Below, piece by piece: positions 35,923-47,172 of a stretch of DNA of 64,000 nt. The notes under the pieces were generated by a model. It was given only the letters and a program-made list of their open reading frames with translations, was not told the origin of the DNA and ran no database searches. The first letter of the stretch is position 1. Each line of letters begins with the position of its first letter. The position numbers and the translations under genes are program-made. The stretch comes from Panopea generosa (Eukaryota; Mollusca; Bivalvia; Adapedonta; Hiatellidae), in contig CM055902.1 of assembly GCA_029582155.1 (NCBI GenBank), positions 18,673,248-18,737,247 of the forward strand, read 5' to 3'.

Positions 35923-37211
35923 TTCAATCTTTGTGTTCCCTCAGAATGTCATTAACATGTGTAAACAACTTCGGACACACCTTTTTCCAGAGGTCAACGT
36001 GACCATCTTGAATGTGCCCAATTCGACTACAACGTCATTAGGGAATGTGTTGTAATAATATTCTACATTTATAATTGCCCGAAGCAGGAATCTTGCGCTA
36101 GAACCTTCCTTACATACAACTTCTTTCCATTGACCTCATAATTCTTCAGATATGCCTTTAATTAGCAAGGGAGATTCCGCGTCCAATTTCCATTTGGTAA
36201 CAGAAATGTATTTTCCAATATTCCCGATTTTGACGGATTCTCATGAATCAATGCTTCAAGTTCGTCACTTTTCTTTGAAAATAATTTCAAGATTTGTGTA
36301 GGTGTCCAAAAAGCTGGATGTCTACCTATTTCTTCAGCAGTTGGTCTGTCCCCAGGTTCTGGTTTAAGTATTTTGTCCAAAATATGAAGGAGGTAATCGT
36401 TAATAATTGACAAGTTCGGGGTTACCTCAGTTCGATTTTATTCTGAGCTTCTTTTTAAGTTTCGTATGAATGTTTTCCAATTGTAGCGGTAAAATAAAAA
36501 AGGATACCTAATGAAAAAATCATCAGTCCTTTTATTTAGATATATTTTGCAGGTAGAACAACTAATCAGATTTGAAATGATATCCCACGCATCAGGGGCT
36601 ATGTAGCCTAGTGTTCCTATTAAACCAGATACAGAGCAAAAACTTACAGTTGTGACTTTGGCTGACCCAAAATCACCTATGACAACATTTTGAATTTGCT
36701 GTCCATTATGAACAATGAGTATGTTTTCCAGCTTTAGGTTGCGATGGACAATATCACATTTATGCAAAAAGCGGAGACCATTTGCCATACTTCTGTTGAC
36801 ATCTACCGGTGTAAACGATTGCCATAGGTGCTCGTTGTATGGCTTTACATAGTCCCTTAATGTTCCTTGACAAAGCTGAAATGCAATATATAATGTATTC
36901 AGCTCAGTGTGTGAGCCATAATATCCAACAATATTTACATTTCGGCATGGTTCAAGTTTTTCCATAAATTTGACTACTCTACAAAGTTTTTTTTCTCTGA
37001 TGTAGCGTTACTTTTTTGCCATTTGTATCAGCACATTGAATGCGCTTTATTGCTACTTTAAATCCTGCTGATTCAGGCTTGGTGTTACAGTACAGATTTC
37101 CTTCATAAACATGCGCAGTTGATCCTCCTCCCAACACTTTCTCACTGCCGTAGGACATGTTGGATGCCAACATGTCTGATATGTGACGAGGCTTCAGTCG
37201 TATTTTTCTAC
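35923..37211 (-). pseudogene. IRE1-like kinase/KEN RNase pseudogene
   Basis: Broken paralogue of the exon at 51056-52324. The minus strand begins after a splice-acceptor-like TTTTACATTGTAG near 37212. It shows LGGGSTAHVYEG (glycine loop), KVAIKRI (beta-3 Lys), VHRNLKLEN (HRD changed to HRN), GDFGSAKV, YIAPDAW (APE changed to APD), RPTAEEIGRHPAFW and LPNGNW. Frameshifts occur in the A8 run near 36990 and near 36530, with a stop or shift near 36440 and another after NLPC near 36160. The KEN part survives only across further shifts (LLRAIINVEYYY, DGHVDLWKKVCPKLFTHV) to about 35923. The RNase Arg and His of RNxxxH read Ile and Tyr. Both enzymatic activities would be lost even if the frame were continuous. 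Confidence 0.9.
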
Positions 37212-38486
37212 AATGTAAAACAACAAACGTATCAACACTTTAATATGAACCTCACATTTCCAGACAAAATATGATAAACCAAACCAATATATGAACATCA
37301 CTTACCGTACAAAATATGATAAACAATACGAAGTTTGAGTTCACATGCTAAATTAATTAACATACTTTAAAATATAGTTCATTTATATTCATTTATATAT
37401 GTTTGTTTGCAAGCAAATCGTTTAAGGTTTAACTAATTCAGTTTGAAAGACAGTAATTTCCAATTCATTACAAACACTTAAACAATCCTTAAAGTACTGT
37501 TGCCAGCTTATTCACCTTATAGACGTCTTCAGATTCAGATAAAAATCCATATTGGATTTAAAAAAAAAACATTTTAACATAAAGAATTAAGAACAAAACA
37601 TAAGACACGGGGTACATCATATTTAATGTTTAGAAGACGGATTCACATTTCAAATCTTAAAAAGTTATGGAAATCTGAGTAAAATATACGCGAGACATAT
37701 TGTACTTCAAAAATTTATTACCAAAACACCATACATGTAAAATGAGGCATGACCAGAAGGAGCTCATAGAGCTATGAGTAGCACGGAAAGTGGTATATAA
37801 TGTCAAACTAAATGAATCCTAATCGAAACGACACATATGTCTATAAGTGTGGTCGTTTCTTATATAACAATCCTTGGTCTCCCAAATCTAAATCTTTAAC
37901 ACCTTTCAAACCCTTTGCGATTTCTGGTTTTACAGTCTAACATTGTGTTGCTTTATTTACAGCATAATGTCAAATATCAAACATAATGGCTTTGGAATGA
38001 GTATTCAGCGGTTAGGTCACTCTTTATAGAATTGGAAGCTATTTTAACACGAAACAATTAAACATTGTTTAAATATACCCAATTTAAACGATGCATTATA
38101 TAATAAATAAGACACACAAGCGAAATCTAAGTTTAATGATCTGATTTTTGAATGATAAAAGATATTTGGAAAAGCGACAAAAACAAATAGATCACCAATA
38201 TTTATTAGCGCATTTGTTTAGAAATTGATAATCTCACGGAGTTTCATCAGCTACAAAACGTCGAAGCGGGGCAGCGCGATACTGACTCACGACGCCTAGC
38301 GATGTTAAAATTCAGCACGTCAACGTTTCTCGAAATACCCACTCACATAAGATGTATTTCTGGTGTCTGTCGATCTATTAATATGTGATACAGCAATTAT
38401 TTCAGTATTTTCCTACGTTTTAAAATACATAAGCGTATTATTTAATATGAACACACATATACATATATTTTATCAGGGTCGTAATA
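37212..38486. other. No gene seen
   Basis: Any upstream exon of the kinase pseudogene would lie here or further right. I could not recognise one. A weak tRNA-like remnant may sit near 38260-38300 (GATACTGACTCACGACGCC) but lacks a B box. Confidence 0.5.
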
Positions 38487-40074
38487 GCGTGTGCTCGGTT
38501 AAAATTTGAAGGTAAGTGACATTGTTTTTTTGTTGACTAGCCAAGGTGATCACGAATATCCCATGCAACTGGATGTAAATATAAACACGGTTTAGTTTTG
38601 TTCTGTACATGTTTATTAGTCAAGTGCACAAAATTTTGAAATTCAACAAACGTCAACGTCAGTATGCGACTGTCGAATGAGAAACAATTGCATGCAGTCG
38701 GGCAGCTACAGGATGGGATCACCGCAGCTCAAGTTGCAAGGAATTTTGGTGTGCAGTATCAGACGTCTAATACTTCGTTACGGTGCATTCGGGACATTTC
38801 TCGACCGTCCAAGGATAGGGCGTCCATGTGAAATACACGTAAGCAGGGCAGACAAATCGTCGTCTCATTTACGTCGGCGTTTTATTGTTTCAGAGGAGAC
38901 TGCCAGAAACACCAACTGCTCGTCATCGTGTAAGTGCGCTTACCATTCGACTACTTGAAGTTAGAGTACGTCCAAGACGTCCATATTAAGATGAGTTCAC
39001 CATCGCAATCGAAGGCAATGAGCTAGACAACATCAAAGATGGCCATTACGCTGTTGGCAACAAGTACTCTCCATCTTCGGGTGAATATTTCAAATTGATT
39101 TCAATGAACGTGTACTGACGTCTTAATGAAAGGTTCGCTGATGTCTGTGTCAAGAAGCGAAATTGTTTTGTTGACCCGACAACCATGGTATGAGCTGGAT
39201 TTACCTATCATGGGTAAACACGTTTGGTTTTCTTATATAACGTTAGTGGAGCTAGAACACATGGCGTTACAATTCAGCGTTACGTTGATGAAGCATTGCG
39301 TCCGGTAGTTATCCCTTTCAAGCAACAGAACCCTGTGTTATGTTACTGTATATCCAGGAGGATAGATATTGTAATGGCGTGTGTCCAGTTAAGACGATTA
39401 TTCCATAAGTTACTGATTTTCTGCCACGATATGTCAGGTAGTTCGCTAGGTTGTAATGGTTTCTAAGCATTTGTGTTCCCGTGTTTTGTGCTGCAGCAAG
39501 ATAACACACGGCCTCATTCGGTATGGCTAACGGCGAATTTCCTGCAGCAGAACAACGTTGACATTCTTCAATGGCCCTCCATGAGCCCAGATATGAACCC
39601 AATCGAGTATATCTAGGCGTATTTGAAGAAGACATTTATGACAACAATCTACACAAAGCAGTGTAATTAAGGAACTTTATCCTGCGCGAATGGGATGCCT
39701 GCTTTGCTGCAGCGGTTCTTGTTTAAACTAGTGTTGTCTACGAGACGGAGATGTGTAGCTTTTATAATCGCAAACGATGGACACACACGGTATTAACTGC
39801 AAAGGGGACATAGATTCAAATGCACTGCGATTCGCGTGTTTAACTATTTTTGATAGTGATGTTACCAAAATGAGCAGAAAAAAGTATTTATTGATTAAAA
39901 TCGTAATAAAAATGGATTATTGTTGGTCAATGAATTGTTTTGTATATCCTCCTTTCAAAACAGGTTATTCGTTTTTTTTCTTTTTTGTATACTGTGAACA
40001 ACTTTTAGCCTTATGTATATATCGTTTTAAAAGATTTATTCTTCCTTTTTGTTTCTTTTAAGAAAAGCACACGC
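38487..40074 (+). pseudogene. Degenerate Tc1-like transposon with transposase
   Basis: From an ATG at 38664 the plus strand reads MRLSNEKQLHAVGQLQDGI and TAAQVARNFGVQYQT, the N-terminal helix-turn-helix of a Tc1-like transposase. It then breaks repeatedly. Later pieces are DRPRIGRPCEI-like and RRFIVSEETARN near 38810-38910, GARTHGVTIQRYVDEALRPVVIPF near 39250-39320, LQQDNTRPHSVW near 39495 (second catalytic Asp) and SPDMNPIE near 39590 (catalytic Glu). I count 34 residues between Asp and Glu, the Tc1 (DD34E) spacing. Stops and frameshifts are numerous. GCGTGTGCT (38487) and AGCACACGC (40066-40074) could be the ends of a 1.6-kb element, but this rests on about 9 bases. Confidence 0.85.
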
Positions 40075-40879
40075 ATTTTTTTCAAAAAACAACAACATGT
40101 GAGTATACAGTCCAGTTAATCGTGAAAAAACACTACTTTAGTGCAAAACAAAGTAGAAGAGCATGATACACACTCCAGATAATCAAATATGGCAGAAAAA
40201 ACAAAATGGCTGCCATACATGCTACTTACATTTATCGGTGCCATTAGTTAAAAAATACCTATTTGCAATATTCAGACATTTGTGATAAAAAATACAATGC
40301 TTTTAACATTATTAAAAAGTTGTCTCCCTTAATTTGCCAGTACTTGTAAGCAGAAAAAACACACAGACATTTAACCAGTTTAATCAAATTACACTTTACA
40401 TTTGCATGTGCCTACTGTAATTTGATTTTTATCAAACTAAAGCACAATGTCTTTGCAATGCTTAAAGCACGTGATGTACAGGTACTAAGTTTAAAACAGT
40501 TCTATGTATGTTTTTTAAGATATTTTTGCTATTTTTTTTGTGGTCATTTTCAGTTTTACCACAGTATAGTACAGGACGCCTGTATACTAACAAACTAGTA
40601 TAGTAAAGAGCAGAAGCATGTCAAACATCAACTATAAAAAAGAGTCGAAATCAGTTGATTGGCAAAACAAAAGTGGGGAAGATCTTCAATGCCAGGGCAC
40701 TATCAGGCCAAATAATATCAATGAAATTGGCTATGTTACATTAGTTGATGACAATTAATGCATTGAACAATCTGCCTATGGAAATTGGATTTGATTTGTT
40801 ACATGAAGGTTTTAGTATAGCTGACGTCTTGTTTTGTTAGAACAAGCTTGGTGTCTGATGTCAAAGATTTTTACCTGTT
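40075..40879. other. No certain feature; possible 5' part of the next pseudogene
   Basis: AT-rich. 40618-40755 has an open stretch (KSGEDLQCQGTI, NEIGYVTLVDD) that could be an upstream part of the pseudogene at 40880, but I cannot align it to anything. Confidence 0.4.
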
Positions 40880-40961
40880 CTTGGCTGCTTCCCATTTCCA
40901 GCAGACTGGCTCAGACAAAGAACGACTGTTGATATTTCTACACTGAGTCAATTGTTTGCAG

Positions 40962-41327
40962 ACCGGTCAATGTTGTTGTTGTTGTTGTTGTTGGTGTTGT
41001 TGTTGCTGTTGTTGTATGGTGTTAAGCGTCGCTTTCAACAAGTTTTCATATCACGACGGTGTCTAATGGAGACAGTTTTCTGAGAGCTGTCACACTGGTG
41101 TATCATGCCGCAGACACATGGTATAAAATCCCATCCAGTCACATTATACTGACACCCGGCTGACCAGACCTTGAATTCTCCTCTAAATGCTGAGCGTCGA
41201 GTGAGGAAGCTTCTAGTATCATTTTCAAAGTCTTTGGTATGACCCGGTCGGGGATCGAAACCACGACCTTCCGCATGCGAGGCGGACGTTCTACCACTAG
41301 ACCACGCTGCGGTCTCAGAACGGTCAA
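40962..41327 (-). mobile_element. Full-length tRNA-derived SINE with (CAA)n tail and target duplications
   Basis: The minus strand starts near 41315 with CGTGGTCTAGTGGTAGAACG (A box TGGTCTAGTGG) and GTGGTTTCGATCCCC (B box). The body runs through GTGTCAGTATAATGTGACTGG, CGGCATGATACACCAGTG and TGTTGAAAGCGACGCTTAAC, and ends in a CAA-type tail (plus-strand TTG run 40971-41015). The flanking ACCGGTCAA (40962-40970) and AACGGTCAA (41319-41327) are target-site duplications with one mismatch. The tail, head and duplications together show an ordinary retrotransposed insertion. The anticodon-loop-like CTCGCAT does not make it a functional tRNA gene. Confidence 0.9.
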
Positions 41328-42249
41328 ATCATGTAGCTTTGATTAATATGCAATGACTGTTGTTAGACAAATTGCCATGGCCAGACTCCAGTAATTACAT
41401 GTGGCCAATCCCTGTATGCAATTTCAAAACAAACCCAGTGGACATTGCGAGGTGGATGGTTTCAGTTCCAGAGGTTGCACGATTTGTGAATGAATTTCAG
41501 ATATTTGTTGACAAACTCAAACAAGAGGAAAACAAAGGCCTTTTATTCGTCATCATTACCAACAAATCCATTTTCAGAGTCAGAAAGCATTACACTCTCT
41601 TGGTGACAAAATAAAGGACATGGGGAAACTCTTTTCATTGTGCGAAATTTATGAGCAGCTGGGGTGAGAGCAATATAACCATTTTGTTTCAGAAAGGTTA
41701 CAGAGGAAAATGGACAAAATGTCAATTTCGCTATGAAAACCTCGATGAAATCTTCGCCCATGAAAATTCTACATTTCCACCATCCCTATAACTGTTCGAC
41801 ATAGACTGTCACTTCTTTCAGGATTACGCCATCATTTTCAAGTCATTCTTAAGTCGTCAACTTTGAAATGTGTAACGATTCGATGTGTATGGCTCAACAG
41901 CCTGAAGTCCGATACAAGTTCCCAAAGAGGCAAAGACGTTCGACATGTGACCATGAAGCTGATATAAAACTGATGTTACACCTAATTGATATTGCAGTTC
42001 GGGGTTACAAGTGGGTTATGATAAAAACTGTTGATACAGACGTTCTTGTTATTGCCGTTGTAGACACTCCTCATATTCCTGTAGGTGAGCCGTGGATAGC
42101 ATTTGGTGCAGGCAACAATCTTAAATGTATTGCAGTTAACTTTATTGTACACTCTATTCGAGAATCGAAGACAGTAGCGCTTCCGGCCTTTCATGTCTGT
42201 GACAAAACATCGGCTTTCTGTGAGTGAGGCGTTTAAATCAGCTACGGTA

Positions 42250-42411
42250 ATTTGGACAAGCTCCAGTGATGTCACAGCATATTTCTAGCTGTTCTAGCTA
42301 CTTCTCCTACAGTTAAGTCTGCCTTATTGGACAAATTGGACAAGCTCTAGTGATGTCACAGCGTAATTCTAGCTGTTCTGCCTACTTCTCCCACAGTTAG
42401 GTCTGCCTTAA
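42250..42411. repeat. 85-bp tandem duplication within the pseudogene
   Basis: The block from AATT(T)GGACAAGCTC through GTCTGCCTTA occurs twice, at about 42250-42326 and 42336-42411, with few differences. It duplicates the part coding for WTSSSDVTA. Confidence 0.9.
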
Positions 42412-42475
42412 GACTCAATGCCTACAATAGTGCGTTTCGTTGTTCTTCTGTAAGACAGAACAGGTTATATTATAC

Positions 42476-44009
42476 TTTACATGTGAAGTGATGCACATAC
42501 AATATTTTACTCAATATCCTACTTTCTTGGTATTTAGTACCCTACGTTATACTCAGGCAATTTCTTGGCTTAAATACGTACATTTTGTAAACTACCGTTC
42601 AACAAATTTAAGTACATAATGAAATATTTCTTACATTATATAAAAAATTTGAACACAACGTATGTAGTACCAAACATATGTTACCAAATCATCTCTTACC
42701 TGTGAATAATTATTAATGTGATCCACAAATGAAAATGGACTGCTTTCCACGAACAGATAAATGCGCTATTAATATCATAAAATATATTCTGATAAAAGAG
42801 GTTATTTTCGGGAGTTTCCCTTACAAAGGTCAGTGTATCGTATAAAGACTGTTATACAATCTAATAGTCACTCAAATTATATATTAACGTTCCGGTGACG
42901 CTAAGCAGGTGTGTTTTTTTCAGTACAGTCTAGTCATGATCGTCTTCGATGCTTGCTAATCTAAAGTTCAAATATTATCTCTGAATAAAACATTTTCCTG
43001 CGCAAATACACCGTTAAAGTACAAAAAGAGCCATTTGTCCTTTACAAATTTAAACGTCGAAGATGATTAAGATTGTGTATGGTCTACCAGTATTTACTAA
43101 CGCGTCCATTTATTATACGGATAGGGCAAGTGGAATTTTGCTAAATATATTTCCATGGATACCATTATAAATTTAAAAAAGTTGCATCAAACATCTTGTT
43201 ACTTTTCAACATAAAAAGTAACGCGATTGATATATCATGTTTACATTCCAAATAACAGTAATCATAGTTTCGCTTTAATACATCATTTCGTTTATAACGA
43301 AAAGTTCATGATGTCGCCTTTTTGTAGGATAACAACAACTTGGTCATTATGCTATTCGACATGTTCGACATCTTTTTTGTAATTTAAGGGAAAAAACTCA
43401 TATTTCCTCACCATGAGAAATGATACTATTATTGGTCTCCCTTCGTTATATTCCCAAATTGCCTTGCTAAAAATGTCGGGTTTTCTTACATTTTTTAGAA
43501 AATTTCCGTGCATAAAATGATACAATGGTTTCAATTTTGAAGTCATCCAGTTGATGGCCAATGTCACTGTTATCAGAAAAAGTAATATGTGTAACTCAAA
43601 AACGTCAGCTGCCTTTGGATAGTATGAATGAATTTCATCGGATCGACTCAACACATCTTTAAGTGCATTTGTAATGGAAGGGAAATAACGCGTATTCCCT
43701 TTTAAGGTAAAATTCAAATATGATTTGTTTCTCATCGTTATATTATCAAAATCTTTGGCTAAACATATGCTGCATATCTTCGCTCAATAACTGTATTTTC
43801 TCTTAAGGTTTCTTTGTGAAATTTTGGGGACAGTTATCTTACACGCATAGGTACGTTGATGTCGATTTTTAGATAATTCAGTTTCAAGCCTATATCATCC
43901 TTATTAGAAATAGAAATATGTTTCGTTCAATAATTTTGATTTCATTCAGGTATACACGTGTGGTGGAATTTCATAGTTAAATTACCTAATGTATATCAAA
44001 CGAAATTCT
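42476..44009. other. One unassigned open frame, otherwise nothing seen
   Basis: Apart from the open frame at 43352-43735, no motif, repeat or RNA was recognised. Confidence 0.5.
43352..43735 (-). CDS. Hypothetical open reading frame, 127 codons
   Basis: Starts at an ATG and ends at a stop just past DVEHVE. It has one hydrophobic stretch (FELHILLFLITVTLAINWM, about residues 45-63) that could span a membrane. Several aromatic and Lys-rich segments surround it (NRYFPSIT-like start, YHFMHGNFLKNVRKPDIFSKAIW). I do not recognise the family. The length is unusual for a chance frame in such AT-rich DNA, but no splice sites, promoter or homologue support it. It may also be part of an old mobile element. 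Confidence 0.25.
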   Translation of the reverse strand: MRNKSYLNFTLKGNTRYFPSITNALKDVLSRSDEIHSYYPKAADVFELHILLFLITVTLAINWMTSKLKPLYHFMHGNFLKNVRKPDIFSKAIWEYNEGRPIIVSFLMVRKYEFFPLNYKKDVEHVE

Positions 44010-44424
44010 GTGCCAGTCTTGTTTTAGGTAATTCTCCTGACAGATTAAGACAAGTGGCTGCCTTATAGAGTTGATCCTTATACAGGTTTTACTGTAGCTT
44101 AATAGAGTTGATCCTTATACAGGTTTTACTGTAGTTTAATAGTGTGGATCCTTATACAGGTTTTACTGTAGTTTAGTAGTGTGGATCATCATACAGGTTT
44201 TACTGTAGTTTAATAGAGTGGATCCTTATACAGGTTTAACTGTAGTTTAATAGAGTGGATTCTTATACAGGTTTTACTGTAGTTTAATAAAGTTGATCCT
44301 TATACAGGTTTTACTGTAGTTTATATTATGTGCCAGTCTTGTTTTAGGTCATTCTCCTGGCAGATTAAGACAGGTGGCTGCTTAATAGAGATGATCCTTA
44401 TACAGGTTTTACTGTAGTTTATAT
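44010..44424. repeat. 37-bp minisatellite with a higher-order repeat
   Basis: Seven tandem units of ATAGAGTTGATCCTTATACAGG / TTTTACTGTAGTTTA lie between about 44064 and 44323. An eighth unit is near 44385 after a repeated flank (GTGCCAGTCTTGTTTTAGG ... AAGACA.GTGGCTGC) that precedes the array at 44010 and recurs at 44330. So the flank plus a unit is duplicated at about 320-bp spacing. Confidence 0.93.
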
Positions 44425-45689
44425 TATGTGCATCCGTTGGATTTTGGCAATTAAAAGAAACATCAGCGTCCAGTTTGGTTAAACATCTCAGCCGAGACTT
44501 TCCTCAGCTAAAATGTCAATTCGTCTTAGTTGTTACTTTAACACATTAGTAAACATTCAATTACCTCACATAATCGAAGTCACAACACATATTTACTCAT
44601 TGGTAAAGGATAAAATGCTAAATCAACACAATATGAATTGTAATTACTTGGACAGACAACGCCATGTGGCCGGTAGCCACAGCAATATTCGCTCTCGTGT
44701 CAGGTCAAAGCAGGTTAGATTTTTTTGGTAGTGTATTGATTCAGGTATGGTAAATATCAAATTAACCAGACAGTCATTTTTGATAATTTTATTCACTATA
44801 TACAATAAGATTATTTAAACATGATACATGATACATTCTTCATAATATAAGATTTACAACCCTGACAATTATTGTTGATAGTTTTATTCACTATATGCAA
44901 TAAAGACAAAATGCATTCTTCATATTACGGTAAGACACACATCCTTGACATTTCTTTTTTATAGTTTTATACACTATAAACAATAAACACATGATACATT
45001 CTTTATATTGTATGACCCCCATCCCTGACATTTCTTTCACATGATAAACATATCCAAGGTATGCGGTGTACATGTATTTTAAAATCGTCACACTTCGATT
45101 TCAAATAATTAAGGGATTATATTGGCAAGTAAAACAAACACGGTGTTAGTCCAGATTTTTCCTGTATGCAGGGTGCACAAAATAATTCTGATGCGTATAA
45201 CATTTATTTACTTGAAAGTTATCAAATAAACAGTAATTGAATATTGGCCAAAACTTTAATACGTCCCGCAATAAAGTATTGCGCAATGTTTACATTGAAC
45301 TCCGTAAACTTCCCGGACAAAGCCCCAAAAACGAGATCGGGAACGAGTCTTTACGATGTTATCCGATTATTGATCGGAAACCCGAAAGCATGGCAAATAT
45401 AAACAAAAACAAAAAACGTGGCTTCAGAAACCCGATGTTTGTAATAAAGAGGATATACAATTGGACACTTTAGACGCGTATATCTCTAAGTTATAAGTGT
45501 ATCTTCATGCTAGGCGTATTTATTTAGGTCAGGGAATTGACGGATATATGTCAATATAATCCCTTTAAATATATCCAGTTCTGATTTGTCAGGGAAAGCA
45601 AGTTCTTGATTATCGGTATTTCTGAATTAATCTGAATAATATGCTTGTATCAATACTATAATATTCCAATGTTGTCTAATAAATAATTG
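44425..45689. other. No gene seen; one short tandem array
   Basis: 44776-45035 is a three-unit tandem repeat. The open frame at 45237-45473 has no recognised motif (basic, many Asn/Lys). Confidence 0.55.
44776..45035. repeat. Three tandem units of 80-95 bp
   Basis: Each unit has ATAGTTTTATTCACTATA(T)ACAATAA, then GATACATTCTTCATAT or a close variant, then CCTGACATTTCT. Units begin near 44776, 44873 and 44956. Confidence 0.8.
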
Positions 45690-46985
45690 CAAAATATTAA
45701 GTATGCCGACGTAAATTGCCGCTTTCAGTTCGGTATGCTTGTTACCCCAATTTATGAAAACAACTATTTTTGTCTTTTGTACACTAATTTTCCTTCCAGT
45801 TGCAAAATGACAGAAATGATGTTAATATGTGACTGTAAGCCTATAACAGTATCACTAACGTTTGCATAATTATCTGGGTACATCACTGCAACGATATCTT
45901 CATTTTCTGATATTTGTATTCCTCTGATATCGGCTCCTTTTAGTTCATCAATAAAACCATTATTAAATAATGAGAGTGAAATTGTGCAAAATGTTACAAT
46001 AAACAATTTAGTATATTTACAATCATCAACCCTGACACATGTACATATATTTTATACAGCAACAAAGAGCATTAGAAAATTCCTCCAACACCTGTCGTTC
46101 AAAGTTCAAAGTGGTTTTAGGTATCAAATGCCTTACAGAAAATCAAAGAAGATAAATAAAATCTACAACCTTTTTTGCTATAAAATATAAGATATTTTGT
46201 TACATGGTCATTAATGTATATCGTCATTTGCTTGCAGATCATCTAACTCCTCGTGCACACTGTCATTATATAAAAGGGATTTAAAATGGTCATAACAACG
46301 TTTGCTATTGATATCGTACCTGCATTTTGACTTATACCTAAACTTTTTAACAGTTTTCCAAAATATAGTATTGTCACCTTGTGAACCAATTAAACATTGT
46401 CTAATTTGTATTTGATAATCAAGTTTTTTTCTTTTCAAACATTGTCAAACATGTTTCTGGTATCATTGCAGTTAATTAGGTTTTCGCCTGTGCTGTTATT
46501 CCTGTAAATACGTAATGCTCTGCTTGTTTCTTCTTAAGAAGGCCGCATTGTTCATTCCACCAGGGCGGTTGAACCGTCCTGTTGCGATGACTAGTCCAAA
46601 CTTCAATACATTTAGCGGTGGTACAACTCATCAATCATTTCATCACTGCTATCTATTTCCAATTCAATCTTATCACATATATTATTTTTAATAACAACTA
46701 ACAAAGCATGAACATTTAAGGAAAAACCCTCCTGTTTCTCCTGATTCCAGTTAAATTTTCTAGCAGTTTTATCAGCTAAATATTCATCATTATGATAATT
46801 TAATTCTGCTTAAACAGGGAATGTTAATGTACAATGATATGAAAAATGTCCAGATTCTGAATTATCGCCCATTTCAAAGTACGTAAAAAGTGGGAACAGT
46901 TTACTTGAAGCAATGAAACAATCTACAATACTGGACAAGTTATTTGCCGTACATGTAATTTCTACGTGAAAATCATTTTGTCGTC
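45690..46985 (-). pseudogene. Degenerate LINE, endonuclease end through reverse transcriptase
   Basis: Reading the minus strand from 46985 down: SSIVDCFIASSKLFPLF and EMGDNSESGHFSYHCTLTFP resemble the C-terminal end of an APE-type endonuclease, whose SDH motif reads SGH. Then comes a linker with FWKTVKKFRYKSK and DHFKSLLYNDSVHEELDDLQ. The reverse transcriptase begins with KAFDT near 46125 and continues with LFNNGFIDELKGADIRGIQI and IVAVMYPDNYANVSDT, where the catalytic FADD reads YPDN. It degenerates beyond 45760. Stops and shifts throughout make it inactive. The layout (endonuclease, linker, RT) is that of a non-LTR element. Confidence 0.8.
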
Positions 46986-46995
46986 TACCGTTGAA

Positions 46996-47172
46996 AATTT
47001 ATGTGATTACAGTCAGCTTTTATTAAGCAACCACCTGTATTAAGCAACCACATTTACTATTTCCCATTCCTATGCTTTCATGACAAATTAATCTACATTA
47101 AGCAACAACATGCTTAATAGGTCACCTTTGCTCATTCCCTTGACTGGCTGCTTAAGACAGGTTTAACTGCAT
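46996..47172. mobile_element. MITE-like remnant with imperfect terminal inverted repeats
   Basis: The left end reads ACAGTCAGCTTTTATTAAGCAACCACC. The right end, inverted, reads GCAGTTAAACCTGTCTTAAGCAGCCAG. Internal TTAAGCAACCAC recurs. The terminal word AAGACAGGTTTAACTG is also the core of the 44-kb minisatellite unit. Confidence 0.6.

Larger units (their letters stand above)
40880..42475 (+). pseudogene. Uncharacterised invertebrate domain protein, broken and SINE-interrupted
   Basis: The best block (41868-42227) reads DHEADIKLMLHLIDIAVRGY, VMIKTVDTDVLVIAV and ALPAFHVCDKTSAF. This pattern (H-E-x-A-D, then V-D-T-D-V, then F-x-x-x-D-x-x-S-A-F) I recognise from many unannotated invertebrate predicted proteins, often repeat-like. 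I know no assigned function. Upstream, STLSQLFADRS and LDKLPWPDSSNYM are in one frame once the SINE at 40971-41318 is removed, followed after a stop by WMVSVPEV and, in another frame, KIKDMGKLFS. Downstream, DSMPTIVRFVVLL-stop-DRTGYI continues to about 42475. There are several frameshifts and stops. The D/E-rich motifs suggest a nuclease-like fold, but that is speculation. Confidence 0.65.

Noticed and set aside
41236-41315. A functional tRNA gene
   Set aside because: A and B boxes are present, but the head is fused to a SINE body with a (CAA)n tail and target duplications, and stem pairing in the T arm is poor.
44064-44323. A CRISPR-like array of 37-bp repeats
   Set aside because: Units are directly adjacent with no variable spacers; this is a eukaryotic minisatellite.
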